A stretch of 26,805 nt of DNA from positions 1-26,805 of IMG/VR virus record IMGVR_UViG_3300030329_004065. The stretch is one strand, 5' to 3'. Position numbers and translations under genes: made by a program. This DNA is from a virus. The notes beneath the pieces were generated by a model, which saw only the letters and a program-made list of their open reading frames with translations, ran no database searches and was not told the DNA's origin. Numbering within the stretch: the stretch's first letter is position 1; every line of letters begins with the position of its first letter. This document shows positions 9,657 to 17,641 of the stretch, one piece after another.

Positions 9657-10445
9657 CTAGTTGCTTCTGTCAGCCTTATTCATTTGATCTTCTCTCAATG
9701 CTGAGTCAGTTAAAGGAACTTTCTCCATTGATATACCTGCTAACTGTAGTATTTTATTAACTAAAGTACTTTCTTCAGATGCGTGAACAACAAAGTTGGT
9801 AGTACCACCAGCATTGTATATAGGTTGATGATCAGCTACAACATAACCCCATTTAGGAGCTGGGAATCCTGAGACTGGTTTTATGAAATCGCATTTAGGA
9901 GCAAAATCAGAGCTAGGTACTGGATAGAAGAATATAGTATTAGTAGATTCTCTATAGAATACGTTTTTAGATCTGAACTCAAGATTACCACCCGAACCGT
10001 TGAATACCACGTGTTCTAGATTTTTTGGAAAACCTTTTGCCCCCATATAATCTTTGAAGTAGTTTACCTCTCTTTTAGTAACCTCTTCAAACACAATATT
10101 GTTTGCCATATCATAAACGCTTTCTAACCAGTAAACGGTATCAGTAGCATTTGTAGGAGCTATAGTACCAAGATTAGGATTGCCAGCAGTATTAAAGGTA
10201 ATATCCTCGTTAGTTAATCTAAATGGAGCCATCTTCTCTCTCAACATATTGAGATCGTTGTGTTGACCCACTACTTGTTCTGGATGTAAGAAAGCATCTT
10301 TATAATCTTGAAAAGTACTTTCAAATACATCATTCTGAGCTTTCCTAGCGAATAGGTTAAACTCCTGTGGAGTTATGTAACCCCTTTGTTCTTTATTAGC
10401 AATTGCTAATACTTGCTGATAAACATTGTCTACGCTTACACTCAT
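9657..10445 (-). CDS. ring/tail tubular protein, paralogue 2
   Basis: This 262-residue protein is the partner of the downstream 260-residue paralogue, and the shared motifs are listed there. It has YITPQEFNLFARKAQNDVFE early, a FFYPVPSSDFAP segment in the middle, and ends with a LVNKILQLAGISMEKVPLTD helix and a short charged tail. The start ATG overlaps the stop of the 53-residue miniprotein gene upstream (ATGA), so the two are probably co-translated. A 55-nt gap separates it from paralogue 1; it holds only a weak imperfect hairpin. The role is most likely a subunit of a connector ring between portal and tail. Duplication followed by divergence would give two different rings. Confidence 0.8.
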   Translation of the reverse strand: MSVSVDNVYQQVLAIANKEQRGYITPQEFNLFARKAQNDVFESTFQDYKDAFLHPEQVVGQHNDLNMLREKMAPFRLTNEDITFNTAGNPNLGTIAPTNATDTVYWLESVYDMANNIVFEEVTKREVNYFKDYMGAKGFPKNLEHVVFNGSGGNLEFRSKNVFYRESTNTIFFYPVPSSDFAPKCDFIKPVSGFPAPKWGYVVADHQPIYNAGGTTNFVVHASEESTLVNKILQLAGISMEKVPLTDSALREDQMNKADRSN

Positions 10446-10603
10446 TTTTGTTTTAATTTATAGGGGAATTGTTTGTTTAACCAATTCTTCCTTTTGTTAC
10501 ATCCACAATCTTTTTCGTCCTTAGTTACCATCTGGACTAAACTTTTTATACGTGTGAACTTCGTAAATTTTTCTATAGTATCTCCTAATCCTTTTGATTC
10601 CAT
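10442..10603 (-). CDS. conserved-looking miniprotein with DCGC motif (53 aa)
   Basis: A short gene of 53 codons plus TGA, beginning MESKGLGDTIEKFTKFTRIK. It continues with a Val/Lys helix and a C-terminal KDCGCNKRKNWLNKQFPYK segment containing C33 and C35. The pattern 'GLGDTIEKhTK...DCGCxKRxxxLNKxFPY' looks familiar from small proteins in tail gene clusters of Bacteroidota and marine phages, which supports a real gene, but I know no function. The stop overlaps the start of the next gene as ATGA. The leader from 10604 to 10660 is AT-rich and lies just after a strong terminator (10661-10692). This is therefore the first gene of the tail block and must have its own promoter or depend on read-through. 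Confidence 0.78.
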   Translation of the reverse strand: MESKGLGDTIEKFTKFTRIKSLVQMVTKDEKDCGCNKRKNWLNKQFPYKLKQK

Positions 10604-10660
10604 AACATTCTATTTTACTTAAATATAGTTACATAGTAAAGCAAAGAGTTAGCATTAGGT

Positions 10661-10692
10661 AAAAAAAATAGCCACCCGAAAGGATGGCTATT
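10661..10692 (-). terminator. Rho-independent terminator after 101-aa gene
   Basis: Read on the minus strand, an 11-bp stem (AATAGCCATCC / GGGTGGCTATT) encloses a TTTC loop and runs straight into eight T. The one non-Watson-Crick pair is G-U in the minus-strand RNA but would be a C-A mismatch in plus-strand RNA, so the element acts on leftward transcripts. It lies 21 nt after the stop of the 101-residue gene and before the tail block. Confidence 0.92.
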
Positions 10693-10713
10693 AATATTAA
10701 GTTTGCTTAATGA

Positions 10714-11019
10714 TTAAGCAGATACGTCAAGCGTGATTGCAGCACAAGCAGTTATACCAGAGTGGCAATAAGCGCTATTAGCATCATCAGCTATGATCAT
10801 TCTACCATATCCAATTCTAGAGCTTGCAAAACCACAAAGAGCTTGCACAACCTCTTCCTCTTTGCCAGCTGTAACTGTTAAAGCTACATTACTAACAATG
10901 TCATCTACCGGAGCGAAGTATACAGTTACCGCTGATGTTGAAGCATCAATAGCAATAATATCTTTTACCGGAAAAGCAGTTGCGTCATCCGCACCTGTTT
11001 GAAAATACCAAAAATCCAT
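10714..11019 (-). CDS. small beta-rich virion protein (decoration-type), 101 aa
   Basis: A 101-residue protein starting MDFWYFQTG, rich in Ala, Val and Asp, with alternating hydrophobic residues (SAVTVYFAPVDDIVSNVALTV). It ends ITACAAITLDVSA. It has no membrane segment or signal peptide. Its place shortly after the capsid gene and right before a strong terminator suggests an abundant capsid-associated protein, such as a decoration or auxiliary capsid protein. The 91-nt leader to the upstream gene is AT-rich and contains a degenerate heptad repeat. I do not recognise the family, so the role is inferred from position and composition only. Confidence 0.7.
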   Translation of the reverse strand: MDFWYFQTGADDATAFPVKDIIAIDASTSAVTVYFAPVDDIVSNVALTVTAGKEEEVVQALCGFASSRIGYGRMIIADDANSAYCHSGITACAAITLDVSA

Positions 11020-11057
11020 AATTTCTGTTTTAATAATTAATAAATAATTTGTTTTGA

Positions 11058-11085
11058 ATTAAGGTTTAAAGTTTAAGGATTAGGG
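11058..11085. repeat. four degenerate 7-bp tandem repeats
   Basis: On the plus strand the sequence reads ATTAAGG, TTTAAAG, TTTAAGG, ATTAGGG in strict 7-bp register, followed by a partial TTTATG. It lies in the 91-nt gap between the 134- and 101-residue genes, and so in the leader of the latter. It may be a binding site or simply low-complexity AT sequence. Confidence 0.55.
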
Positions 11086-11110
11086 TTTATGCTTATTTAG
11101 TATTAAGCTA

Positions 11111-11515
11111 TTATGAGAATGTTACAGCACCATCAGCTGCAGATTGACCATTCAACCAATACTGTGTACCGTCAAAAACAAGCTCATAATAATCACCAAC
11201 AGTGTCAGCCGCTAACTCAAGATTTATAGTTGTTGCTCCAGCTGTGCTAGGACCAACGCTATCCGTTAACTCGTTGACACCACCTTTGATAACCGCGGCA
11301 GAAGCCACAATAGTCCAATCTGAAGTTGCAAATGCAGTACCTACTATAAACTTAGCATTCCATCCTTCACTTGTGTTAGCCACAGTTGGTAACGTAATCG
11401 CTGCACCAGCAGCAGCATTTAATACAAAAATTTTTCCAGAGTCACTATCTAAACATTGATAAGCTCCATCTAAACTGTGTATATTTTTTCTTGTGTTAAA
11501 AAATACTCTTCCCAT
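11111..11515 (-). CDS. small beta-rich virion protein (decoration/head-fibre type), 134 aa
   Basis: A 134-residue protein starting MGRVFFNTRKNIHSLDGAYQ. Its body is a Gly/Ala/Thr beta pattern (FVLNAAAGAAITLPTVANTS, then ELVFDGTQYWLNGQS near the end). Segments such as GWNAKFIVG and DWTIVASAAVIKGG look like the beta-sandwich cores of phage decoration or fibre proteins. It is compact, without membrane segments or cysteine pairs. Its position after MCP and the 285-residue gene, and its pairing with another short beta-rich gene, support a virion surface role. The function is inferred. The leader of about 87 nt carries a 6-bp inverted repeat (TGTCAT/ATGACA, 11551-11571) and an isolated AAAAGGAGAG sequence about 60 nt upstream of the start. 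Confidence 0.7.
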   Translation of the reverse strand: MGRVFFNTRKNIHSLDGAYQCLDSDSGKIFVLNAAAGAAITLPTVANTSEGWNAKFIVGTAFATSDWTIVASAAVIKGGVNELTDSVGPSTAGATTINLELAADTVGDYYELVFDGTQYWLNGQSAADGAVTFS

Positions 11516-11598
11516 TTTTTAAGTTTTTAAAAATTTATAATTGTTTAATATGTCATCGGGTTGTAATGACACACTCTCCTTTTAGGTATTAAAGAGAC

Positions 11599-11615
11599 GC
11601 GGTTATGATAACCGC
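11599..11615. other. inverted repeat overlapping the stop of the 285-aa gene
   Basis: GCGGTTATGATAACCGC forms a 7-bp stem with a 3-nt loop and includes the TAA stop at 11603-11605. No T-run follows on the minus strand, so it is a poor intrinsic terminator. It could slow transcript decay or be a protein-binding site. Confidence 0.45.
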
Positions 11616-12460
11616 TTCTCAATATTAGTGTATACTTCCATACCTTCATCAGTTTTAAACCAATGAGCTAAAGCAGTATATGGGTGTTCATCAAACGGAA
11701 CTGTCATAAGTTTTCTACCATTAGAACCCCATGTGAAGGTTCTTTGATCTTGAGATAACTTTATAATGTTTAGTTCAGTTGCTTTGATACCGAAGTTTCT
11801 TAGTTGTACGTTATCGTCATTAACTAACTCTAAGAACAAACTAGGATTTCTTCTAGCATATAATAATAAATCACGTCTAAGTTCCTTAGAACTCATATCT
11901 GATACTTTAGAACCGACCTCTACACGCAAAACAGCTTCAGCTAGATCTATGTCTATATTTTTAGCCGCGTTAAGAGCTTCGATCTCCATTTCTAACCATT
12001 CAATTTCGTTAGTAGCTTGAGCCACTGGTTTCTCTTCATAGAACAATTTGTCTCTATCTGGGTGATACATAGATAACAATTTCTGTAATACAACTTTTTG
12101 TTTATCTATTATCAACATACCGTTTCTAAATACGATATGTTCCAATCTTTGATCGCCAGTCATTTCATCTACGAATGGTGTTCTTTGGTTGGAAGTATAT
12201 TTCAATTCTCTTTCGTAACCTTTTTCCTCGTCAAACCAATGTATGTTAGCTGATCTAATAGATCTTGATAGTGGTTTCTTATTACCAGTTAATCTATATA
12301 TTCTATCTTTCAGTTCCCAACCGTCTTCTAAAACCTTGTTTTGTTTTTCGACTCTCTTGGTTTTTCCAGGTTGCTCCATTACTTCAACCTGTTCAGCATC
12401 AGTGTTACCAGTGATAACCTTAGCTGCCTTCTCTATGAAGGACTCTTTTTTCTTTTCCAT
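11603..12460 (-). CDS. post-capsid structural protein of unknown role (285 aa)
   Basis: A 285-residue charged protein starting MEKKKESFIEKAAKVITGNT. It has a segment NKKPLSRSIRSANIHWFDEE (about residues 60-79), then a beta-rich middle (RTPFVDEMTGDQ, FRNGMLIIDKQKVVL, MYHPDRDKLFYEE) and a helical C-terminal half with RRDLLLYARRNPSLFLELVN. The pattern of a basic helical start, a 'rim' of hydrophobic strands and a Leu-rich C-terminus looks like proteins placed directly after the MCP in many marine phages, but I know no tested function. It lies between the MCP terminator and the decoration-type genes. Capsid-associated or DNA-binding roles are both possible. The reading frame is secure. Confidence 0.75.
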   Translation of the reverse strand: MEKKKESFIEKAAKVITGNTDAEQVEVMEQPGKTKRVEKQNKVLEDGWELKDRIYRLTGNKKPLSRSIRSANIHWFDEEKGYERELKYTSNQRTPFVDEMTGDQRLEHIVFRNGMLIIDKQKVVLQKLLSMYHPDRDKLFYEEKPVAQATNEIEWLEMEIEALNAAKNIDIDLAEAVLRVEVGSKVSDMSSKELRRDLLLYARRNPSLFLELVNDDNVQLRNFGIKATELNIIKLSQDQRTFTWGSNGRKLMTVPFDEHPYTALAHWFKTDEGMEVYTNIEKRLS

Positions 12461-12477
12461 AATATAATATAATAAAA

Positions 12478-12512
12478 ATTAAAAAAAATAAGGTGGGGCC
12501 GAAGCCCCATCC
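12478..12512 (-). terminator. strong UUCG Rho-independent terminator after MCP
   Basis: On the minus strand, GGATGGGGC-TTCG-GCCCCACC forms a 7-bp GC-rich stem (one bulged A) closed by the very stable C(UUCG)G tetraloop. TTATTTTTTTTAA follows. It begins 4 nt after the MCP stop codon, so most leftward transcripts should end here, with the genes downstream expressed by read-through or a new promoter. Confidence 0.93.
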
Positions 12513-12516
12513 TATA

Positions 12517-14013
12517 TTACTTCATCAACATAAAGTTGTTCGCACCTTGAACCACTAAACATCTTTCAGATAAATAGTGAATCTGCATAGCATCGAGCGC
12601 TGATGTAGTAGCTCCAACAGAACCAGTAACCCAAGACTTCAGCTTACGATTATCAGTTTGTGACGCTCTATATCTAACGTGTAAGAACGGACGCTTAAGG
12701 TTTTTACCTAAGTTTTGGTCGTACACACTAGAAACACCAGCAGGAACAATAATACCACGGATAGCTGCGCTACCTGCTTTATCATTAATACCACCACGAG
12801 TAGCTTTGTCATTTAAGTATCTCATATCAGATTTATAGAAGTCATAAGAACCTCTTCTAAAACCAGAGAAACCTAAGTTTAAAGCCATATCTTCATCGTT
12901 GTCGAATACTCCCCAAGAAGTACCGCCAGCTCCGTAAGAATTCATAGAAGCTAACATATCATCTATAGCAAGAGACGAAGCTCTGTTTAAGAATAACATA
13001 TTTTCTTCAATAGCACCTTGCTTGTCGAACTCTGCTAAGATAGCATCGAATTCAGCTAAGTCAGTTGCAGCATTAACACCAGAAATACCAGAAGTAACGT
13101 TACCTCTAGATTCAATGGCAGCAAATAAACCTTCAGTACCAGCTTTACCTTCACCAGCAACTGCAGCTCCACGAATTTGCTTGTCAGCAAAACCAATAGC
13201 AGAAGTACTAGAAGTTTTCTCAGCTTCAAGCATAGTCATTTCTAAATAATCAGTGAATCGAGCTCTAGTATCACCAGAAGCTTTTAAGTACCAGTAGTAC
13301 CCGCTTTGCCCTTCTTCACCAGAAACTTCAACCCAACCAATTTGAGATGCATCAGATCCAGATACTTCGTAGTAATCTTTCATGATAATTGGTTTGTTAC
13401 TGTACGACTTGAAAGAAGGCTCTAAAGCAGTTCTTCTCTCAGCACTGTAAGTACCAGTGTTATCACTGTAAGATTGTCCTTTACCGTACTCAGAACCGAT
13501 AACTAATAAAGTTGCCCCTTGAGAAGTTGTAGCGTGACCAGATAAAGTTGCCGCGTCGTAAGGTTCAACTGAAACAACGTTTGATTCAGGAGTTTCTACA
13601 ACTAAACATTTAGAAACTTTACCAGCACTAGCGATAAGTACTATATCATTAACTCTAATACCGTGGTTGTCAGCTGCTACCTCAGTATTACCATCAATAT
13701 CTGATTGCACAGTGAAAGTACCATTAGTATCTCCAGCTGTTGCAACTTGACCAATGTAAGATAAGTGTAATCTTGATTGCTCAGACCAAACAACTTGGTC
13801 GGCAGTCATAGACTCTTCAGCACCTACTTGGTTTAAGAAACCTGAAATAGTTCTTTGTCCGAACACTTCAGCTTCTTTCTCCATTAGGTCTGGAACGTAT
13901 TGTTGCGCCCAACCTTGATCAGTTTGTGACGCTAAATCTAGGTAATTTGAAGCCAACGTCTGTTGTACAGAAGCTGGAACTTTATTCTTCAAAAGACCAC
14001 CTTGAATTGCCAT
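12517..14013 (-). CDS. major capsid protein
   Basis: This 498-residue protein is the best candidate for the HK97-fold coat protein. Residues 41-90 contain PDLMEKEAEVFGQRTISGFL and GAEESMTADQVVWSEQSRLH, which resemble MCPs of marine and Bacteroidota phages. A Ser/Thr/Gly-rich beta insert follows (about 95-190). The C-terminal part is rich in aromatic and charged segments (RPFLHVRYRASQTDNRKLKS) and ends MLMK. It lies after portal and the acidic scaffold candidate and is followed by the strongest terminator in the window, as expected for the most abundant product. The leader (TTAATCTTTAAATTAAAAAA) has no Shine-Dalgarno sequence. The assignment rests on order, length and motif resemblance. Confidence 0.85.
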   Translation of the reverse strand: MAIQGGLLKNKVPASVQQTLASNYLDLASQTDQGWAQQYVPDLMEKEAEVFGQRTISGFLNQVGAEESMTADQVVWSEQSRLHLSYIGQVATAGDTNGTFTVQSDIDGNTEVAADNHGIRVNDIVLIASAGKVSKCLVVETPESNVVSVEPYDAATLSGHATTSQGATLLVIGSEYGKGQSYSDNTGTYSAERRTALEPSFKSYSNKPIIMKDYYEVSGSDASQIGWVEVSGEEGQSGYYWYLKASGDTRARFTDYLEMTMLEAEKTSSTSAIGFADKQIRGAAVAGEGKAGTEGLFAAIESRGNVTSGISGVNAATDLAEFDAILAEFDKQGAIEENMLFLNRASSLAIDDMLASMNSYGAGGTSWGVFDNDEDMALNLGFSGFRRGSYDFYKSDMRYLNDKATRGGINDKAGSAAIRGIIVPAGVSSVYDQNLGKNLKRPFLHVRYRASQTDNRKLKSWVTGSVGATTSALDAMQIHYLSERCLVVQGANNFMLMK

Positions 14014-14035
14014 AATTTTTTAATTTAAAGATTAA

Positions 14036-15214
14036 TTATTTTCTTTTTCTAATTTTGAATTTGAAATCATTAGAATCTTCACCTAGCACTCTAGCTTTTA
14101 TACCCCCAATATTTTCAGTACTATGAGTACCTCTAGGGTTGATGTCAATATTCTTACCTTTAGCTACAGTATCTTTTATCGCATCCGCTTTTCCTTGCTC
14201 ATAAAAATGTTGAGCAATAGCATCTGGATTCATTGCTGTAAATAAAGACTTATGATAACCCTTAGCGTCACTTAAATGTCTATCTTTATTCAAAAACTTT
14301 TCAATAAAGTTATTTATATCGCCTTGGGTTTGTTTGACATCATCCACGTTTTTAACATTAAACCTATATTTCTTATCTCCGACATTGTAGTCAAAACCTT
14401 TGAACTTATCGTTGAATAGATTATCAGTTTTTTGTTGAAAAACTTTTTTACTAGATTCTGCTAGTCTGTTAGTTTCTTCAGACTCTTTGTTGTAGCGGTT
14501 AAAGAAATCAATTGCTTTTTGCTGCTCAGATGTGAGTTTGCTCCCAGCTTTAATATCTTCGTAGTATTTGGTTTTTTGATTCTCTAAATAAGATCTCGCT
14601 TCAGCAACCTGCTCTTTCAGCGCAATCTTTTTAGATTTTATTGTTCTCTCATCGTCCATATCTTCATCAAATCCAAACTTCTCTTCTAATAAGAAATTTC
14701 TTTCTGATGCTGATAAATGAGGTTTTGTATTTCTATAGTATTCATCTAATACGTCAGAGCCATCTAATTCTGATATGTCTCTATTTAAATTTACGTAGTC
14801 ATTTAAATCCCCTCCAGTTTCTTCCATGAAGTCAACTAACTTCTGGATATTCTCTGGTAGAGGTTTACCAGTAGCTTCCGCTTCCTCTATAGCTTCTACA
14901 ACTTGCTCTTCAACTTGCTCTACCTCTTCTTCAGTTATCTCTTCTAATACTGGTACTTCTGTTTCTTGTACTTCTCCTTCCGGTTGTACTTTTTCTTGTT
15001 CTTGTGTGGTGTCGGTGGTTTCATCGCGTCCCACCACTCCTGTTGTGTTAGTTTCTGCTTCTGTAGTTTCATTAGTTTCTTGGGTTGGGGGTTTACTTAA
15101 ATCTACTTTATAAACGCTGTCATCTCCAGCTGTTTCAAATTTAGTTTCGTCGATAGTATTCTCGACGGTTTGCTCTACAGTTTCTTCAACTGTTTCTTTT
15201 GTTTCTTCTGCCAT
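14036..15214 (-). CDS. capsid scaffold / assembly protein candidate
   Basis: A 392-residue, very acidic protein between portal and MCP, where scaffold genes usually lie. The first 115 residues are low-complexity Glu/Thr/Val (MAEETKETVEETVEQTVENT onward). The middle is predicted helical and charged (about 180-290, with LENQKTKYYEDIKAGSKLTS), and the C-terminus is basic (FKFKIRKRK). An acidic helical body with a basic C-terminal coat-binding tail is the pattern of P22-like scaffolds, so the role is an inference from composition and position. I see no serine-protease motif. An internal head or ejected protein is the alternative. The start is the ATG at 15212-15214, in an AT-rich leader. Confidence 0.65.
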   Translation of the reverse strand: MAEETKETVEETVEQTVENTIDETKFETAGDDSVYKVDLSKPPTQETNETTEAETNTTGVVGRDETTDTTQEQEKVQPEGEVQETEVPVLEEITEEEVEQVEEQVVEAIEEAEATGKPLPENIQKLVDFMEETGGDLNDYVNLNRDISELDGSDVLDEYYRNTKPHLSASERNFLLEEKFGFDEDMDDERTIKSKKIALKEQVAEARSYLENQKTKYYEDIKAGSKLTSEQQKAIDFFNRYNKESEETNRLAESSKKVFQQKTDNLFNDKFKGFDYNVGDKKYRFNVKNVDDVKQTQGDINNFIEKFLNKDRHLSDAKGYHKSLFTAMNPDAIAQHFYEQGKADAIKDTVAKGKNIDINPRGTHSTENIGGIKARVLGEDSNDFKFKIRKRK

Positions 15215-15235
15215 AATAAAATATTATATAATTAA

Positions 15236-17638
15236 CTATCTAGGATCGAACCGGTTTAAACCTAGTCCTCCCCCTACTACATCATTACCTGATGACTCAA
15301 ACTTTTTAAGCGATTCACCCTTTTTTATTGCTTGTTGGTTTTGAGCTTTTCTATCTTCTCTTTGATCTAATCTATCTTCTTTTTGTGTTTCTCTTCTATC
15401 TAAAACCTCGTTATCCATATTCTTTAACTGCATATTTATCTGGAATTCGTGGTCCATTAATTCTTTCTTAACTAAAGCTTCTTGCTTCAAGTACTCTATC
15501 TTCATTTGATTCTTCTCTCTCTCAAGTTGAGAATCTATTTGGGCTTTAGCTTGGTTTTTCTGAATCTCTGCTTGCGCAGCCGCTTCTTGTGCTTGTTGAT
15601 TCGCTTGAGCTTGAGCTTCCATATTCTCTTGTTGAAGCTGTTGCTCTCTCTCCTGCTTCTTCTGTCTTCTAATCTTTAATAGTTGATTAGCTAACTTAAC
15701 GTTACGAACATCTCTAAGATCAATAGCATCATCAAGATCTAATGTACCTTGGGCTAAAGCTTGTTGAATATTATTTTCCAACATCTGTTTCTCTTCCTCA
15801 TCTGGCATCAACTCTATGAATATACCGAAGTCATATAAATGTAGATCATTCATGTCGCTTAGCGTAGCCACATTATGCGCACCTATAGATTGAATAAAAG
15901 CATCTTTTGTTGGAGAGTACTCTATAATATCGGATATTCTTAATGACAAAGCTTCAGCGTTTTCCGAGGCAAGCAATAATAAAGATTGCAATATATGTCT
16001 TGTTGCAGTGTTAGAGTTTGCTGCTGCTAGTTTTTGAATACCAACCAAAGTATTCTTGTCCGGTGTTGAAGCATCTCTAGCTTCATTTAATCCGGTAACA
16101 TCACGGATCATTTGTAAGTAGTAATTATAGGTCTGTATTAAACTTTGTATCTTATTACTACCGCTACCGTTTTGTATTTGCGATATAGGTACATTACCAG
16201 GATTACGATCTCCGTCAGAAGTAAATGATCTACCAATTACCGAACCAGTTTGGAAGAACATATTTAAAGCTTCTTGAGGATTATAATTAGTTCCATTACC
16301 AAGATCTATCTCAGCAAGTCCATCAGCATCCATATAAACACCATCAGGGACCATTCGTGACAACACTTGCTGTAGCTTTAAGTGTGTTAACTGTATCATA
16401 TCAGCAAATCCAGTTATTCTACTAACTATAGATTCTATTTTACCTCTATACATTCTAGGTGCTACAATGCTGTAGTTCATTTTAACTTTATCAAAGTTAG
16501 ATTTACTGCGTAGCATATTTTTAGCCATGCTCCACTTTAAAAGCTTGTCTGTACCTAATATTAAAACACCTTCGTATAAACATTCCATCACTCTTTCAAG
16601 TTTCATGAAGTTTCCTTCCATATCAGTTGGAGGATTAAAGGTGTCATCTTTCTCTATAATTCTTTCAGCACCAGTACTTAACTCTTTTACTTTATAAGTA
16701 TTGTTTTTGTGAGTCTTATAATTAAAGTAAAGAACATCTATTTTATTAGTATCTCTATTGTGATGATTCTTACTAGTTCCTTGATAACTTTTAACAGAAC
16801 TCTTAGGTCCTTCTACTATATCTTTAATGTCTGCTTCTGTTAGTTCTGGGAATTGTTTTACTAATTCATTTATTGGAACTTCTTTGACTTCTCCAATATA
16901 ATAGACATCATCAAAATAAGGTGAATCCGTATATGAGTATACCAAGTTAGCTGGATCCACATATTCAACTTTAGCGCCATCACTCCAATCGAATGTAGTT
17001 TTAGTTGCACCAATACCTATAGTAGTTAAATCATATAAACATCTTCTTTTTATTAGATCGAACTTACTACCCTCCATTAAGGTATTTATAGCTTGTTCTT
17101 CAGCTAGTTCAACAGCTTGCTTGTAATCCAACTGCATATGAAGTCCTAACTCCTCTTCAGTATCTGGTAAATCTTCTTTTTTATTCTGATATAAATTAAC
17201 CCCGAAATTATCCTGAACCTTATCGTTAAACTCACTAGTACGCATATCTCTCAATATAGACTCCATATATTCAGTTCTTTTACTAACTCCATATGAATCT
17301 TGAGAGTATGCCTTGACTTCATAAGTTCTTTGTGCCATACCATTTACTACAATATCGACAAACTTAGGCACTATAGGTACAGGTTTCCAATCTAAGTTTA
17401 AGTAGCTTAAGTCACCATTTATAGATAACTCGTTTTTGTATTTTTGTATTGGTTGCTCGCCTCTAGCGTAGAGTCTCAACTTGTGAAAGTTGTTTTTAGT
17501 ATTTAGATACTTTGAGGTATCATTGCTAAACCATTCATGCTCAATTGCCCTAGCAACCTTCAACCCGTACTCATAGGTCATCTTCTCTAAATCACTAACT
17601 GCTTGGGAGGGAAAGTTGTTTATCGCAGACTCTGCCAT
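15236..17638 (-). CDS. portal protein
   Basis: An 800-residue protein directly downstream of the large terminase, the usual place for the portal. It contains KLRLYARGEQPIQKYKNELS and, soon after, LDWKPVPIVPKFVDIVVNGM (about residues 75-105). These resemble portals of crAss-like and related Bacteroidota podoviruses. Residues about 656-775 form a long charged, Gln-rich, probably coiled-coil region (REQQLQQENMEAQAQANQQA and beyond), which could be the barrel domain seen in P22-type portals. The end reads GGGLGLNRFDPR. It forms the dodecameric ring through which DNA is packaged and to which the rings attach. It starts 3 nt after the TerL stop. The assignment is firm from position and size; motif support is by eye. 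Confidence 0.87.
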   Translation of the reverse strand: MAESAINNFPSQAVSDLEKMTYEYGLKVARAIEHEWFSNDTSKYLNTKNNFHKLRLYARGEQPIQKYKNELSINGDLSYLNLDWKPVPIVPKFVDIVVNGMAQRTYEVKAYSQDSYGVSKRTEYMESILRDMRTSEFNDKVQDNFGVNLYQNKKEDLPDTEEELGLHMQLDYKQAVELAEEQAINTLMEGSKFDLIKRRCLYDLTTIGIGATKTTFDWSDGAKVEYVDPANLVYSYTDSPYFDDVYYIGEVKEVPINELVKQFPELTEADIKDIVEGPKSSVKSYQGTSKNHHNRDTNKIDVLYFNYKTHKNNTYKVKELSTGAERIIEKDDTFNPPTDMEGNFMKLERVMECLYEGVLILGTDKLLKWSMAKNMLRSKSNFDKVKMNYSIVAPRMYRGKIESIVSRITGFADMIQLTHLKLQQVLSRMVPDGVYMDADGLAEIDLGNGTNYNPQEALNMFFQTGSVIGRSFTSDGDRNPGNVPISQIQNGSGSNKIQSLIQTYNYYLQMIRDVTGLNEARDASTPDKNTLVGIQKLAAANSNTATRHILQSLLLLASENAEALSLRISDIIEYSPTKDAFIQSIGAHNVATLSDMNDLHLYDFGIFIELMPDEEEKQMLENNIQQALAQGTLDLDDAIDLRDVRNVKLANQLLKIRRQKKQEREQQLQQENMEAQAQANQQAQEAAAQAEIQKNQAKAQIDSQLEREKNQMKIEYLKQEALVKKELMDHEFQINMQLKNMDNEVLDRRETQKEDRLDQREDRKAQNQQAIKKGESLKKFESSGNDVVGGGLGLNRFDPR

Positions 17639-17641
17639 AAT

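Noticed and set aside
14826-15113. Plus-strand Ser/Val-rich frame opposite the scaffold candidate
   Set aside because: A direct by-product of the Glu/Thr-rich low-complexity coding on the other strand.
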